Shown here: positions 23,796-35,686 of the stretch, one piece after another
Numbering within the stretch: the first letter of the stretch is position 1
Layout: each line of letters opens with the position of its first letter
Source of the DNA: Chelonoidis abingdonii
Lineage: Eukaryota > Chordata > Testudines > Testudinidae
Assembly: GCF_003597395.2 (NCBI RefSeq)
Contig: NC_133776.1
Location: 34,042,155-34,106,154, forward strand
Length of the DNA: 64,000 nt
Reading direction: 5' to 3'
Translations under genes and position numbers: made by a program
The notes under the pieces: model-generated
Databases searched by the model: none
The model's input: only the letters and a program-made list of their open reading frames with translations
Told to the model about the DNA's origin: nothing

Positions 23796-26700
23796 ATGAG
23801 AGTGATACGAACTAGAAGAGTCATGCTGGCTCGGACGTCGCCCAAATTAACAAGGTCCGCGCCAGATGTTGAGGAACCAGGACAATCTGACGATAAGTGG
23901 GCTACTGGAACAAACCATTCATGGACGAGACAAGAGAACCTGGAATTGATGGAATGCTACTACAACAGTAGACCAACAGACATAAGAGAGTATATGAAAC
24001 ATATGAGGGACTATGATGGACAAAAGACCTACTCCACATTTACAGCTAGTTACCCAACGCTTCAACATAAGAGGAAGCTGCTCGTCACAGCTTGAGATAG
24101 ACCAACTCCACATTACATCCCTGACTCCAAGAAGACCTGGAAGAACAGTAGATGTGCAGCCCCACACCTGAAGCTGAAACTTCACTGCCACCCCCTCCAT
24201 TGCAGAGCACAGCAGCTGATATGAGGCATAAGATCATGAGAAACTAGCTACAGTCAATCCTCGAGACCGATTACCAAGGCTCAGTGGAGAAGTACCATCA
24301 GATAGTATGTTTAGAAGATGCCAATAGAGCCTCATGACAATCCCTACTACCACCATAACTCAAACCAATGACTGGTATACGGCTACAGCCTCTGTAATCC
24401 TGGAGATGCTGGCTACAGATCAAGAAGAACAACAGTATGTACCCACCCTGAAATATGAGTTGGAGGATAACATCAAGGCGACTCGGAGAGAAGTTAGTCA
24501 GCTGGTGGAACTACAGGAAGGGTGTAGAGATTAAGGATAAGACTCGGCTACTGAAAAAATACAAGGGCCTGACTCCATCTGAAGCTGCTAAACAAAGGCT
24601 CACAGCACTGGCTATCAGCTAAGGAATACACTAGAGAAGCGAGGCCAAAAAAGTAAATGCCTGTTCTCCAAAGAACCATCCAAGGTGTACTCCCAACTGC
24701 AATGCAACAACACAGTAACAGCAGAGCCACCAGCAGCAGAAACGACAGTACTGGAAAGTATGGGAGAAAGAGAACGTCATAACACCGTGCAAAGTGGCTG
24801 CAGGACCTGAGAACAGAGCACAGCAATCTCCCAGAACAGAAACCAGTCACCATCACAGTAGAAGATATCCAGCAGCGGGTCAAGAACATGAGAGCTGGAC
24901 AGCACCTGAAGACATGATCCACCTATGGCTAAAGAAACTAACAGCAGTGCATGAACGCCTAGCAGCAACAGATGAACAGCTGCCAGCAGCAGCTCCCAAC
25001 CAACCTGGCTAACACAAGGAAGGACAGTGCTGATCATGAAAGCCCCTGCAAGGAACAGAACAGTCCAACTACCGGCCAATACCTGCCTCCCCACAACATG
25101 GAAAGTCCTATCAGGCATCATAGCCACCAGCTACAGGACCACATGGGCCAGTGCAAGCACAGATCAGAAGGGCATTGGGAACAACACCAGAGGCTCAAAA
25201 CACCAGTTGCTCATAGAGCAGGTCGCCCAAGACTCAAGGTCTAGACAGACCAATCGGAGCACAGCCTGGACCTGACTACAGGAAAGCCTATGACTCAATG
25301 CCGCACACGTGGATCTGTGACTGTCGGCGCTATACAAAGTCACAGGACACTAAGGACCTTCCTCAAGACTCAGTGCGACTATGGAAGACAACACTGGAAG
25401 TCACTCAAGGCAGCTTGCCAAGTGGCCATCAAGTGCGCATATACCAGGTGATGCACTGTCCCCACTGCTTTTCTGCATAGGCTTAAACCCCCTCAGCCAG
25501 ATATCACAAGGACTGGATACGGGTACAGGTTCAGGAGTGGAACTACCATCAGCCACCTCCTCTACATGGGATGACATCAAGCTGTATGCTAAGAATGAAC
25601 GAGACATCGCTCGCTAATCCACCTGACGCGGAATCTACAGTGAGGATATCGGGATGTCATCGGACTGGAGAAGTGTGGCCGGATGGTAGTGAAGAGGGGA
25701 AGGTAGTCAAGAGTGATGGGGTGGAACTACCAGCGGGCCCACATAGCAGACATACAGACCGCTACAAGTACCTTGGCGTCCCACAGTCACATGGAAACCA
25801 CAATGAGGAGGCAAGGAAGACAGCAACATCAAGTATCACCAAAGGATAAGACAGGTCCTGAAGAGCCAGCTCAGTGGGAAGAACAGATCCACCCATCACA
25901 GATACCTGCGGTATAGTGAGCTGCCAAAGGAGGACATGGAGGCTGCCGATGTGAAGACCCGGAAGCTCCTCACAGTGACGGAGGTTTCCACCCAAGTCCA
26001 ACACCCGGAGACTGTATACCAGCTGGAAAGAGGCGGGCGGGGCTTGTGAGCATCAAACCACTGTCCTGGAACGAACCCAGAACATCCGGGAGTACATCAG
26101 TAAGATGGCCCCAAAGATGAGCTGCTGAGAGAATGCTGAGGCAGCAGCAGACATGGGAGGAAGACCAAGCAGAAGAAGTGCCATGGCAAGACAAGACCCT
26201 GCATGGATTACCATCGACAGATAGCTGAGGTGGCTGACATTGGGAAATCCTACAGTGGCTGGAAAGGGCTGGACTAAAGGACAGCCTGAGGCACTGATCA
26301 TAGCAGCACAGGAACAGGCACTGAGCACCAGATCCATTGAAGCAGGGTCTACTACACTAGAGAGGACCCAAGGCAGACTGTACAGAGAGGCCTCAGAGAC
26401 AGTCCAACACATAGTGGCAGATGTAAGATGCAGCGGGAACAGCATACACTGAATGGCACAACCAAGTGGCTGGCATGTATACAGGAACATCTGCCACAAG
26501 CGTATGGGCTAGACCCTCCAGACCAGATGAGAGATTCACAGAAGGTTGTGGAGAATAGCAGGGCTAAGATTCTGTGGGACTTCCAGATCAGACGGACAGG
26601 CAGGTACTGGCAATCAACCAGACATCGCTGGTAATAGACAAGGAGCAGAAGAAGCGGTTGGTGATAGATATAGCAGTGCAAAGTGACAGCAACATCAGGA

Positions 26701-26935
26701 GAAGGATATGAGAAGCTGGAGAGTACCAGGCCTGAAAGAGGAACTAGAGAGGATGTGGAAAGTGAAGGCAAAGTGTCCCAGTGTGGTAGGAGCACTCGGG
26801 GCTGTGACTCCTAAGCTGGGTGAGTGGCTCCAACAGATCCCAGGAACAACATCAGAGCTCTCTGTCCGGAAGAGTGCAGTGCTAGGAACAGTTAAGATAC
26901 TGCGCAGAACTCTCAAACTCCCAGGTCTCTGGTAG
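23796..26935 (+). pseudogene. R4-clade retrotransposon polyprotein, frameshifted
   Basis: The frame at 23796 begins MRVIRTRRVMLARTSPK and contains WTRQENLELMECYYNSRP, the conserved N-terminal region of these elements. RT remnants follow: KAYDSMPHTWI (near 25280), LWKTTLEVTQGS, then DALSPLLFCIGLNPLSQISQ in the frame at 25381. At the catalytic Y-M-D-D (25563-25575) one extra G breaks the frame inside the motif. Later remnants include SDGVELPAGPH, EQALSTRSIEAGS, ILWDFQIR and, at the very C-terminus, IGALGAVTPKLGEWLQQ-like sequence ending LKLPGLW and a stop at 26933-26935. In the endonuclease region the expected P-D pair is disrupted while a downstream VIDIAV is retained. It would have been the reverse transcriptase and endonuclease for target-primed insertion. 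Confidence 0.75.
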
Positions 26936-27047
26936 AGGACCCGAGGTTGAGGAAGACACATACCACCCATAGGGGTGAGAGGGGAATTTTTTTTTTTTTT
27001 TTTAATATATAAAAGGAAGTTGAGGTGAGTTGTCTAACTCTTCTGGA

Positions 27048-27165
27048 ATAGCTGTGCTGATTGGGTCTATTTTCAATGCCTTTCTTCCTCTTGTCCCTTA
27101 GCATGGTCCCTCTGTTGGTAATATGAAGCTCCGCTTGCCCTCATCTTTGATTTAATGTCCCTGTT
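27048..27165. repeat. Copy 2 of an unclassified dispersed repeat
   Basis: Partner of 22045-22170, in the same orientation: tgctgattgggtc, ttcctcttgtcccttagcatgg, tccctctgttggtaatatga, gatttaatgtccctg. It begins about 45 bp after the R4-clade LINE ends. Confidence 0.6.
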
Positions 27166-28419
27166 CCTTTTACTGGGAGGTTCCGTAACTTGGTCATTAT
27201 ACTGTCTGGGAGAGCTGCACGCTTTCTGCCACATTTGTATGTTAGTACTTCTTCTATTCCTGCCTCAACTTCTTGATGTCTTGGATTATGTCCTAATAGG
27301 TCTCAATATCCAATAGTGATTATTGCTGGTCTAATCAGGACTACTTCGTTCTAGTTTTTGGTACTTTTCTTTAAATTCAGGCAATGATACTTTCAGATGT
27401 CAGAAAGGTCCATTGAAAGCTGAATCTGTCTGCTTGCTCCATAGGGGTGGTATACACTAAAACTACTCTGGCTGAAATTGTTTAAGAAATATATACAAGA
27501 GGCTGATTTAAGTCAGTGGAAAGTTCTATAGAGTGAGGTTAAATCTTCTGCCAAGACATTGGCTTCCTTCCTGGGTGGAAAGATGTATCTGCAAGAATGT
27601 CTGTAAAGTAGTGGGATCTAACCCTTTTTTTTCTTTTTTTTTTTTCTTTTTAGAGAGAGAATAGCTGTGAAATTACTTTTCTAAAGTGAATAGTACTAGA
27701 ATAGAATTTGTCCCTTAGCCATAACAAGAAATCTGTTGCAGCTTTCTAATATTCAAATTGTTGATTTTTATCATCCGATCTTGACTAGTGTATAAGAGTA
27801 CAGAAACAGGAACTTTATCTGTTAGTTGAGAAGCAGAAATCCAGCAGGAATAAGAATTTAAATGCACTTAATTGGAGGCATGTTTGTAAATTGTACTAAA
27901 CTGAATAAGCCATGGGTCTCTTGTTCTTGGAACACGTGGATGTAAAAATCAGAAACATAGCCTACTGCCAATCTTCTAGGTATGGCGCTGTCAGGAAAGG
28001 AAGCGTCAGCAGGCAGCAGCCCTGAAAGGTGCCAGAGTTCACTGTTGGTGCACTGTTGCCAGTTAGCATAGACCAACTGAACTGTCCAAAATATGTTCTA
28101 AATGGTGTATAGGAGGTACAGAAATCTCACTCTTATCAGGCCATTTTTTGAGTATAACAGTTTATAAAAAACCTAAGCCAGTCTTATCTTTCCATAAGTT
28201 GGAGTTGATGCAGTTCACCCCAAGGCACAACAAAATTCCCATCATTAAGTTATGATGAGCTCCTAGAGTGTATGGATGGATATTCGGTTTTAATTAAACA
28301 AACAAAATTTAAAACCTTCTTGTCTTTCTGGCATATTCCCATGAATAGACAAGTTTCAGCTGGTGACTAACATGGCAAAAACAGATCTGATCTCCTTTTC
28401 CCTCCCCTCTTTCATGGGT
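27166..28419. other. Unassigned intronic sequence
   Basis: No exon or nameable repeat recognised; an interrupted T tract lies near 27625-27650. Confidence 0.45.
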
Positions 28420-29170
28420 ACATAACTCATCCATTCTTCCTGTTGCTCAAACTGGTAATCTTGATTTCACCATTGACCCTGCCCTGTCTTGACCCACACA
28501 TCCAGATCATGAGTAATCCTTATTGTTTCTTACTGCATAGCAACTGTAAGATCTGACTATTTCTCTGTTCCTGTGCTGTTGAAACTTTTGTCCAAACCTT
28601 GATCTTCCTGCACCTTGATTATTGTAGTTGCCACTAAGCTTCCACCCTCAAGTTCATTTAGAATACTGCTAAAATAATCTTCAGGCTGCCTGACTAGATT
28701 ATCCTTCTAAGTCCCTTCATTGGCTCTTCTGCTGTATCAAACTGATCCTTGCTTTCAAAACCCTTAACAACTCTCCCCTGCTATACCTATCTACCCTAAT
28801 TGAGCTCAGTCAACTCCTTCCTTCACTTCAGTGATTTGAAGCTAGAATCACTGGTATTCTCTACTTCGCCAACAAGTATTTCTTCTGTGCTGCCCCTTAT
28901 GAGATGAGAGAACTTCCTGTCCAAATCTGTAAAGTCCTTTTAGCCTCTAAACCCTTTCTCAAAACTCACCTTGTCAGTAAACTAAAACCTGATAGCTACA
29001 TGGTGTGAGGTGAGGTGAGTTGAGTTGATTACTGCTCCTAAGAACTCTTCACTCACTTCTCTCATCTACATTTCTTTTAAGATTGTAAGCTCTTAGGGGC
29101 ACAACAGTATAGAACACAACATTTGTACAGGACCTAGAACAATGGGTGCAAACCTGGCTGAGGCAGTGCT
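28420..29170 (+). mobile_element. L3/CR1-like LINE, 3' part of RT and tail
   Basis: The pyrimidine-rich plus strand follows the 3' part of L3-type CR1 LINEs: a gacccacacatccagatcat segment, ccttgattattgtagttgcc, ttcattggctcttctgctgtatcaaactgatccttgctttcaaa, then a tail with gattgtaagctcttaggggca. Scattered frames give remnants of the RT C-terminal region. There are many stops. The assignment is from remembered consensus order, not alignment. Confidence 0.55.
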
Positions 29171-29582
29171 ACATACTACTGCAATATGATTTGCTTTAGA
29201 CTTCTGCAAAAATATATATAATATACACACCAAGTGTCTCAAGGGCCACTGAGAAGTCCTTTCTCTAGCTACTGAATAAGTTTTTGTCAAAGATTGTAGT
29301 AATGCAAGCTTTACTAGCTCCACTGACATATGTTCATTCTGATTTGGTGAGAGAATGTAGTTCATTCAATATGTCCATTTTAGCCATTGGCTTCAGATGG
29401 GAAGCAATTGTAGTGGGGCATTATGTGGATTAATCTCCACTAAGAGTGGGGCTGAACTCACTCTGTAGCTCACCGAACAGGCATTAGCTGGTGTATATTG
29501 GCGCCTACCAACTTGGACTGAACTTGAACAGACAAACTGAATGTGATATACTTTGTATATCACTAATAAAACATATTGATGT

Positions 29583-30473
29583 TGTCAAGGCTGATTTTCC
29601 CCACTCTGGCACTTTGGGTGCAGAAGGTGAAGTCTCGCAAGGATTCTAAAAATTTATACTGGCCACTCCAGGCTTGTAGTAAACTCCCAAGGTTACAGCT
29701 TCTCTCTGACCTTGAGTGGGTAGATGCTGCCACCACTCAAGGGCAAAAACCCCTTTGAGAACCCAGGAAAGCACACTTGAGAATTCCTTTCTGTGGGGTA
29801 CCCTCAAGCCCTTTCACCCCCCTCCTCCAGGGAAGAGCTGAGAAAGAACAAAGGAAATCAGCTGTTGCCACCAGTTAATTAAACATGCACAAACCTCTCA
29901 AGAATCAAACCATTTTTTAACAGGATTGGAGGTTGGTGGTCTTTTTTTTAATAAAACTTATCTGAAACCTCAGGCTATTGCTAGATTTAAAGAGCAAATT
30001 ACAAAAATTTAAGAATAAATAGCTTTCTTGAGGTCCAGCTTAAAGGTTACAAGCAAAACAAAAGCGCCTCAGGTTAGCACAGAGGAGTACCCAAGCCATA
30101 AAGAAATAAGAGAAATCTAACTGTCTTCCTAGACATTTCCTGATCTACTTAGATATCTGGGGTTTCAAATGAGTAGTTTCTAAGCATAATTTTTTTTTTT
30201 CATACCTGGCCCAAGCTCTTACAGCATAGTTCCAGCCCTGTCTCTGCTCTCAGAAAAAACACACAGGGGAAACTCCCCCCCACCCCCCACCAATTAAAAA
30301 AAGTTTTAGTTTTCTCATTGGCTCTTTTGGTCAGGTACCCACTCCTTTCCTTTTATCTATGGGCTTTTTTAACCCTTTACAGGTAAATCAAGTAGAGAAC
30401 AGCTACTAACAGGGATTTTATGTCTGGGTGGGTGTCCATAAAAGGGAGCTATCCTCCCCCTTCACTTATCACA
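29583..30473. mobile_element. Solo LTR (891 bp) with perfect 5-bp duplication
   Basis: The element runs TGTCAAGGCTGA ... CTTATCACA, with TG and CA ends. It is flanked by GATGT at 29578-29582 and 30474-30478, an exact 5-bp target duplication. I recognise the sequence as a repeat common in turtle genomes. There is no primer-binding site followed by coding sequence, and no second LTR, so it is a recombined solo LTR. Whether it belongs to a Gypsy or an endogenous-retrovirus family, and its transcriptional strand, cannot be settled here. Confidence 0.8.
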
Positions 30474-30478
30474 GATGT

Positions 30479-30973
30479 AGTGGCCAGTAATATAAAGACT
30501 ACATATCCACTGTTCTTGAGGCTACAAAATAGGGAATGCAAATCGCTTGTAATTATGAACAGTGGTGAACTGATCTTATGTCTCTGAAGAAGTTTGGAGT
30601 TGGGTTGCATTTGCTTTTTTAGCTTGATGGGTTGAAACTAGGATTTTATGGGATCTGAAAAGGCTCACAGAAGAGTTATTTCTAGTCTAATGGGCTCTCA
30701 GCGCTTTTTTTGTGGGAAATATGGGGTTAGATACAGATCTGCTGAGGGGATTCTACTTGATAGATGTGCATGGAAGAAATGTCGAGACTCGTTTAAAGAT
30801 CAGCGCTCTGCCAGACTCTTCAATGTTCTTGATTAGTTAGCTCAGTACCTTGCCTAGCTTAGCTTATCTGAACATCATTGTTTTAAACAAGTTGACCTCC
30901 GTGTCCGGAGTCAGAGCAATAGGGCCATATGACTCAAGTGTAAGCCATGCACTTTTTTCTTGAGCCTCTAATC
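30479..30973. other. Unassigned intronic sequence
   Basis: Short stretch between the solo LTR and a hAT-type element; nothing recognised. The frame at 30648-30836 has no domain. Confidence 0.45.
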
Positions 30974-31602
30974 CAGGGATGGGCAAACTTTTTGGCCCAA
31001 GGGCCGCATCTGGGTGGAGAAATTGCATGCAGGGCCATGATTGTAGGGCTGGGGCAGGGGGGAGTGTGCTGTGCAGGAAGGGGCTCAGGGCAAGGGGTTG
31101 GGGCAGAGGAGTGCGTGAGATTTACAAGGAGGCTCAGGGAAGGGGGTTGGGGTGCAGGGTGTAGCAGGGTCAGCCCAGCACTGCTTACCTTGAGCTGCTC
31201 CGGGGTGGCAGCAGTGCACCCTGGCCCTGGCCCTGCACCATTCCTGGAAGCAGCCGGCACCATGTCCCTGCAGCCCCTGGGGGTGGGGGGTGGAGCAAGC
31301 AGAGGGCTCTGTGCATTAACTTTTGCCTGTGGGTACCTTCCCCAAAGCTCCCATTGGCTGCGATTTCTTGTTCCTGGCCAATGGGAGCTGGGGTGGGGGC
31401 GATGCCTGCAAGTGACAGCATCTCACAGAGCCCTCTGCGTGCCCCCTCCCCTGCCCTCCCCTGGGGCTGCAGGGACTTGGTGCTGGCTGCTTCTGGGAGT
31501 GGTGCAGGGCGTGTGGCGCCACAGGGGTGGCAACCTCACAGGCCAGATCCAGCCCATCAGGGCTTTGGATCTGGTCCATGGGCCGTAGTTTGCCCACCCG
31601 TG
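30974..31602. mobile_element. Non-autonomous hAT-type transposon (629 bp)
   Basis: Left end CAGGGATGGGCAAACT; the right end agtttgcccacccgtg has complement CACGGGTGGGCAAACT, matching at 14 of 16. Flanking octamers CTCTAATC (30966-30973) and CTCTAATT (31603-31610) match at 7 of 8. The interior is GC-rich; the 213-codon plus frame at 30947-31588 and its antisense partners are artefacts of that composition. Same family as 12510-13285. Confidence 0.85.
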
Positions 31603-31951
31603 CTCTAATTGATCTGAATGGAATATGGAAGAAGCAAACAGCAATGTGAGAAGAATGCAAAATACTAAGCCATGATTGGCTTCCTTTGAGAGGAGTAACC
31701 CATTTGTTACAAATAATCAATAAACATACTGAATGAAAGTTTCTCAAGCCTTGCCTTCTGGTTTGAAGTTGTCACCTGTTAGCCAGAAAATTAAACCTAA
31801 TCTTTCTTCCGTTGGCTAGGCAAGACAGCACTAAAAATGAAGGGAAAAGAGGGGCAGCAGTGGAGCTACTAAACAGTTTCTTGATATGAAGCCAATACAC
31901 TTTTTAGCCTCTCGTCTCATAGTTGATGGAGGGTGGGGGAAGATGCAGGTG

Positions 31952-31973
31952 GTTGTTGTTGTTGTTGTTGTTG
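31952..31973. repeat. (GTT)n microsatellite
   Basis: Seven consecutive GTT units plus one base. Both strands give homopolymeric peptides (poly-V or poly-N) in predicted frames, which are not genes. Confidence 0.9.
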
Positions 31974-31979
31974 TAGCTC

Positions 31980-33552
31980 TTCTCCCTACTAAAGGGAAGA
32001 AAAAGACTAGTGTTCTCCTCTTTTCTCTCCCTCTCCCCCTTCTTTTCTGCTTTTCCTTTGAGTATGCATATGCTTTTTGCTTCCAGCTCCATTGTTGTTG
32101 GCTATGGGTAGTAATACCAGTGCCCTGGACAGAAGGTGGTTCTGCTTGCAGAATACTTGATTTGCATCTCTTGAGAGCAGAGATGACTTTTTACCTCAAG
32201 CATGTTATAGCTTGTATGGAGAGGAAAAAATGGTCTAGAAACATCTATGCTAGAACTTCCACTGCTACTAACTCAATTCCGTTGAACTGGTGGAAGTATT
32301 ATTGTAACTCTGCAATTACCTAGTGTAGTTTTTGTTTTAGAGCATAAATGTCTGCTTGTGTCTGTGCTCCTGCATCTAGGAGCTTCCTAGCAGGGAACAG
32401 CAAAGTTCAAACAGAAAATAATTCTATCTTGCTCAGCTGCAAATTGACCTGATTGGCAGAGGAATTTTCCTAGGTCACATGGTTGTATGGGAGAGTCCTA
32501 TTTTCCTTAAGCCAACCTTGTTCTCTGCACTATTGGCTTAGCTTCTAGACTCAGTTTAGAGTGTATTATTTCTCTTTTGTAAACAAACAAAAACCACTTT
32601 CATACTACTGAGATGGCTTGAGTGCTTGTGAGCATTGTTATCTGAAGCTTGATTGTTGCATTTTAATTTGCAGATGCAAAATAATATCTGAACAGGTGAA
32701 AAACGCAAGTTCCAAGTCTACTGAATATTAGTTGATTAAATATTTAGGTTACTGTGCTTTTGGTAGTTCTGTAATTTTATTCTGGACTTGGCATGTTTAC
32801 TGATTGTGGGACAGTTTTTTGTGTTTTTTGAAATAACCAGTAGAAATATTTCCAAGTATAAACTACTCTCATACAGATAACTAGTGTGGTGTAGGAGTAT
32901 GTACGTGGGAATTCATTCTAGCACACGATCTAAAAGAGTTGAAAGACTTTGAAGAAACATCTGCTATAGCTTCTAATGTCAATATATTCAATTTGCTGTT
33001 GAAAACAGTATGAAAAGTTAGTACTAGCAAACGGGGAAACTCCTCCCAGTCTATCCAGGTCAGAAGTTGTCCTGGTAAAACTCCACCCTTTTTCATATGG
33101 AAGATGTTACCTGAAACTACTTCTGAATCTTTGGGCTAATCAGTGCTAACAAAGGTGCTCTTAAAAGGCTAGTTGTATTAGCTTAAGGATGCTTAAATAA
33201 CTTTTTCAATAATTTTTCTTACAAATGCCAGCTCCTTTCTTATTGGAATCTCCATAAATTGGGGATAGATGTGGCAACTAGTCTTGTCTTGTAAAAAAGT
33301 GTGTAATTTTAAACTATAAGTGAGAACATAATTTCAAATAAACTTGTATTTCAGTATTATGTCTCGTACTTAACCTACATTTTGTATATGAGTGAATGAT
33401 TTCTGCTCTTCCTCCCTTTTTTAAGGTAGGGTGAAGACCTTTCTACTGTAGAGTGGTCCGAGCAGCAGCATAAAACTGGTGTGTAATCTCTCTGCTTTAG
33501 ATCAGACTGTTGGTGATGGTGGGGAGGTTGTCCTGTCATCTTTTTCTTTCTG
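31980..33552. other. Unassigned intronic sequence
   Basis: No exon, RNA gene or nameable repeat recognised in about 1.6 kb; short frames lack motifs. Confidence 0.45.
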
Positions 33553-33829
33553 CTTCCAACTAGGGTTGTCAAATGACTAAAAAAAATTAATCGTAGTTAA
33601 TTGTGCTGTTAAACTGTAGAATACCAATTATTTAAGTATTGTTGGATGTTTTCTATATTTTCAAATGTATTTATTTCAATTACAACACAATATGAAGTGT
33701 ACAATGGTCACTTATATACACTGGATCCTCGCTAGAACGCGTCTATATAACGCAAGTTTGGATATAATGCAGTTGTAGCTATGGATCTCAAATTTAAGTA
33801 CTGTACAGTAAAATTTTGAGTATAGACGC

Positions 33830-33962
33830 GATAAATCGACTCTAATACTCTACCAGAATGAGGAGCGCAAGCGCAGTCAATGGGAGAGCGTCAGCTGTTC
33901 ACGTACTGTTGCTGAAGTTGTGTATCTTAGATTGACTCTGCACGGTAGTGTAGACAAACCCT
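33830..33962. mobile_element. MITE fragment inside the Tigger element
   Basis: The sequence cgactctaatactctaccag ... gaggagcgcaagcgcagtca ... gagcgtcagctgttcacgta ... cggtagtgtagacaaaccc matches the body and right end of the same GTCTACACTA MITE group seen at 17860 and 61358. Its left end is not clear. It lies upstream of the Tigger transposase start. Confidence 0.6.
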
Positions 33963-34036
33963 AAAACGATTGCAGTAGGCCTAGAACGCTATACAAATGT
34001 AATGTAATAAAAATTTACAGGTGTTTATCTTTAGAA

Positions 34037-35686
34037 ATGTCAGGCAAAAGGAAGGCTTACTCTGTGCAGGAGAAATTGGATGCTATCTAATGACTTACAA
34101 ATGGCAAAACCTAGGCAAAGATTAGCCGCGATATTGGCATTAACAAGTCCACCTTTCGTGGATGGCTAAAGAATGCTGATAAGCTCAAACTTACATTCAT
34201 AACCTGGATGAAGAGCATGGCCTTTAAAGAAAATGAGACCGTTTAGCGAACGATGCCGATCTTGATTCTGCGCTATACACATGGTTTGTACAAGAACAGC
34301 AGAAAGGCATTGTGTTCTCTGGTCTGCTTATAGCCATGCAAGCGGAAAAATTCGACTGGGAACTTAATGGCAAATTCAGCATTCTTAAGGCGAGTTTGGT
34401 TGGCTATGACGACTTCAGAAAAGACATGGAATCTCTCAGATTGCAGTTTCGGGAGAAAAATGCTCTGCTGATGCCGACTCCATGCAGTCATACCCTGTGA
34501 AGCTGAGGGAAATTTTACAGGCAGAAGGTTACTTGGAGGAACAGGCTTACAATGCAGACGAAACAGGAATTTATTATAAAATGTTGGCCGATAAAACCCT
34601 GGCTTGTCAGAACAGATGAACGTAAGAAAGGAGGATATAAACACGCAAAAGATTGTCTTACTTTATTATTTTATGTGAATGTAGCAGGCAAGCATAAATT
34701 AAAACCATTGTGCATTGAAAGTCTCGCATGCCTTGGTGCTTTCGTCATGTAAATGTGAATTGCCTGCCGTTTTCGTACAAGAACTCCAAAAATTCCTGGA
34801 TGATCTTTGAACAATGGTTCTTCACTGAATTTGTCCCTTCTGTGCGAAAGCATTTGTGGGCAAAATGCTTAGAAAAGGCCGCTCTTTTGGTAGACAACTG
34901 TCCAGCACATCCTCTAGCTGAAAGACTCAGAAGCTGTGATGGTAAAATACAGTTTGAATACTTACCTAAAAACATGATTTCCAAAATCCAGCCACTTGAT
35001 CAAGGTGGTGTTGCCATTTTTAAGCAGCACTGTCAATGAAACTTGGTACGACTAATGATAGAAAGCAAGTTCTCTGTCACAGATTTTTTTCTGAAGTTGA
35101 CTATAAAAGACTTTGGTGATTCCTAGAATTTATTATGCACTGAAATGATCAACAGCTGTTGGATGGTGGGACTGAAAATCGTTTGACCACCCGCTCCTAG
35201 AGGAAAATGAAGAAAGATCAGTCTGTGAATCCCTTGAAGTAGAATTCCTGGTCAGAGGAGGAAGTTGGAAGAACAGACATGGAGTGGATGCAGGAGCTGT
35301 GCCAGCAACTGTTGGGGCTCGGTGTAACTGTTTTGCCTCCTATCCAGGACTCGATATTTTATAACAATGATTGAAGCAGAAAAATTTCTGTCCCGTTGCT
35401 GAAAGTCTAATGGATGACCAAATTCTTCAGGGAGTATGACCAAACAACATTCCAGAAGCTGAAGAATTGGCCTTCCCTGTGGAAGAAGATGAAGTGGATG
35501 TCATTCCAACATCAACTGTGACCGTAGCCGGCTTGGAGACTGCTTTGAGATGGTTTGAGATGCAAGACATTGTGCCTATTAAAAATTATGCAGCTATGTA
35601 GTGGTGGGTTTTTTTTGGTTTTGCAGTTTGCTAAGCGGAAGCAGCACAGCAGCAAGAAGCAAAAGCAACTCATCGATCTTTTCTAA
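34037..35686 (+). pseudogene. Tigger/pogo-family DDE transposase, broken
   Basis: The start MSGKRKAYSVQEKLDAI matches the N-terminal CENP-B-type helix-turn-helix, with a stop right after it. Further remnants: DIGINKSTFRGWLKNADK-like sequence near 34133-34185, EKFDWELNGKFS and VGYDDFRKDMESL (frame at 34312), YNADETGIYYKMLADKTLA (about 34549) with the first catalytic D, then ALLVDNCPAHP (34883-34915) with the second D, and PLDQGGVAIFKQH near 35035. The C-terminus ends KRKQHSSKKQKQLIDLF. Stops and frame changes occur near 34090, 34495, 34617 and 35037. It once cut and pasted the element; it is inactive now. The family also gave rise to host genes such as JRK and CENPB, but the TIRs show this is a transposon copy. 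Confidence 0.85.

Larger units (their letters stand above)
23638..27004 (+). mobile_element. R4-clade (Dong/Rex6-like) LINE, near full length but dead
   Basis: A 3.3-kb element running from the tRNA-like head to the T/A-rich tail near 26988-27004. The order of protein remnants is an N-terminal DNA-binding-type region, reverse transcriptase, then a C-terminal restriction-like endonuclease, as in the R4 clade of site-specific non-LTR retrotransposons. The clade assignment comes from recalled protein similarity, not a search. The AT-repeat flanks fit the clade's target preference. Frameshifts and stops throughout make it non-autonomous now. Confidence 0.75.

Noticed and set aside
23796..26935. 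Domesticated host gene from the R4-clade LINE
   Set aside because: Many stops and shifts, including one in the RT catalytic motif; no splice structure rescuing it was seen.
30947..31588. 213-codon open frame as a novel gene
   Set aside because: It lies inside a GC-rich non-autonomous transposon with matching ends and target duplication; similar frames occur antisense.
31904..32092. Poly-asparagine peptide frame
   Set aside because: Produced by the GTT microsatellite; no other coding support.
34037..35686. Host JRK/CENPB-like gene
   Set aside because: Broken frame bounded by 19-bp inverted ends and TA duplications, so it is a transposon copy.
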